This document shows positions 63,004 to 64,000 of a DNA stretch of 64,000 nt, in pieces. The stretch is from Zoogloeaceae bacterium (GTDB taxonomy: Bacteria > Pseudomonadota > Gammaproteobacteria > Burkholderiales > Rhodocyclaceae): the NCBI GenBank assembly GCA_031256795.1, contig JAIRPW010000036.1:1-64000 (forward strand). The letters run 5' to 3'. The notes beneath the pieces were generated by a model. The model was given only the letters and a program-made list of their open reading frames with translations, did not search any database and was not told where the DNA came from. Positions within the stretch are counted from its first letter, which is position 1. Each line of letters opens with the position of its first letter. The translations under genes and the position numbers were made by a program.

Positions 63004-64000
63004 ATGAAATTCTCGAAACTCCAGCCGCTACGAATGACAGTTGTGTTTTTGATAGCAAATGCCCATGCAGAGGAAAACACGATGGGAACAGAATACATCA
63101 GAAATCAAAACGCGCAAATTAGCAAAGATGGAAAGTGCCTGGATAGGACTGGAAATCCTATTATGCAGTCCATTACTGTGAAGGAGTATCATGAAAATGG
63201 AAAATTATGCCTTGAGATTCCCTGCAAAAACGGCAAAAGAAATGGGGTAACGAAATCCTATCGTGAAAATGGAAGTATAGAGCAAGAAACACCATACGAA
63301 AATGGTAAAATAAAAGGCATAGTCAAAGAATATGACAAAAAAGGAAAACTGTCCATAACAAGAAACTTCAGATATGGCAACAAAGATTATGACTTTAAAG
63401 ATTATGACAAAAATGAAAATCTTACAAGTGAGGCGACTATAAAATACGAAGAGGAAAAAGAACGCTATCATCCGTCTGGTCTTGAAAAAAGATATTCAGG
63501 AAACGGAAAGTTAACCATGAAGATAACCTATGATGATTTTGGAATGGAGATCAATAAAGACGGCGCGTATATGCGAAATTGGGATAACGGAAATATTATG
63601 ATAGAAGAACGCTACAAAGACAATACAGGAATTAGAAAATCATACTCAGAAAACGGGCAGTTACATCGAGAAGAATTTTATGCAGAAGGCAAAAAAACAA
63701 CTGATAAAACTTATCATGAGAACGGAAATGTCGAAAGAGAGGATATTTATAAAGATCAGTACATTATTTCGACAAAAATATATTACGAAAGCGGGAAACC
63801 ATCCTATGAGAAACATTATGACACTCATGGGAAAGAAGACGGAATAGAAAAAAACTGGAGTAAAGACGGCATTCTAGTCAGAGAAACGCCATATAAAAAT
63901 GGCAAAGTAGACGGCACAGAAAAAGAGTTTTGGGACAACGGTCATCCAAAAGCTGAGATCACTTATAAAAATGGCAACCATGACGGGCCAGAACGATGGT
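63004..64000 (+). CDS. YwqK/MORN-variant repeat protein, 3' truncated by window end
   Basis: My reading of the + frame from ATG 63004 (RBS AAGGAAAG upstream) is open to the end: MKFSKLQPLRMTVVFLIANAHAEENTMGTEYI..EYHENGKLCLEI..SYRENGSIEQETPYENGKIKGIVKEYDKKGKL... Not in the ORF track because it has no stop in the window. Confidence 0.88.
   Translation, partial: MKFSKLQPLRMTVVFLIANAHAEENTMGTEYIRNQNAQISKDGKCLDRTGNPIMQSITVKEYHENGKLCLEIPCKNGKRNGVTKSYRENGSIEQETPYENGKIKGIVKEYDKKGKLSITRNFRYGNKDYDFKDYDKNENLTSEATIKYEEEKERYHPSGLEKRYSGNGKLTMKITYDDFGMEINKDGAYMRNWDNGNIMIEERYKDNTGIRKSYSENGQLHREEFYAEGKKTTDKTYHENGNVEREDIYKDQYIISTKIYYESGKPSYEKHYDTHGKEDGIEKNWSKDGILVRETPYKNGKVDGTEKEFWDNGHPKAEITYKNGNHDGPERW

Overview
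The window is a gene-dense bacterial chromosome segment. Gene content and order (argH | algZ-algR-hemC-hemD-hemX-hemY, yajC-secD-secF, rpsO-pnp, pilS-pilR, phasins, waaA-waaC, ftsY-ftsE-ftsX) suggest a betaproteobacterium; the genus cannot be determined from sequence reading alone. Most of 2.3-57.4 kb is conserved housekeeping sequence. The less ordinary parts are: (i) a tightly overlapping five-gene signalling operon at 21.5-30.3 kb (REC-HD-GYP, Cache-GAF-Hpt, Cache-GAF, a lipid-kinase-fold protein with altered catalytic motifs, and a hybrid histidine kinase), which reads as a split phosphorelay feeding c-di-GMP hydrolysis; (ii) long G/C homopolymers in coding sequence, notably G10 and C8 in the heptose adenylyltransferase gene; (iii) a perfect 16-bp-arm dyad overlapping a predicted phasin promoter; (iv) an AT-rich accessory zone around alaS (57.4-64 kb) with an HrgA-like HTH/nuclease protein, an exported ARPP-1/DUF6569-like protein and a YwqK/MORN-repeat protein that runs off the window end and is absent from the ORF track; (v) a truncated restriction-like ORF and a phosphoethanolamine transferase whose reading frame runs into an antisense hydrolase gene at the left edge. 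There is one tRNA (Arg-ACG), and no rRNA, CRISPR array or recognisable transposase. Family calls come from reading motifs in the translations; no database search was run.
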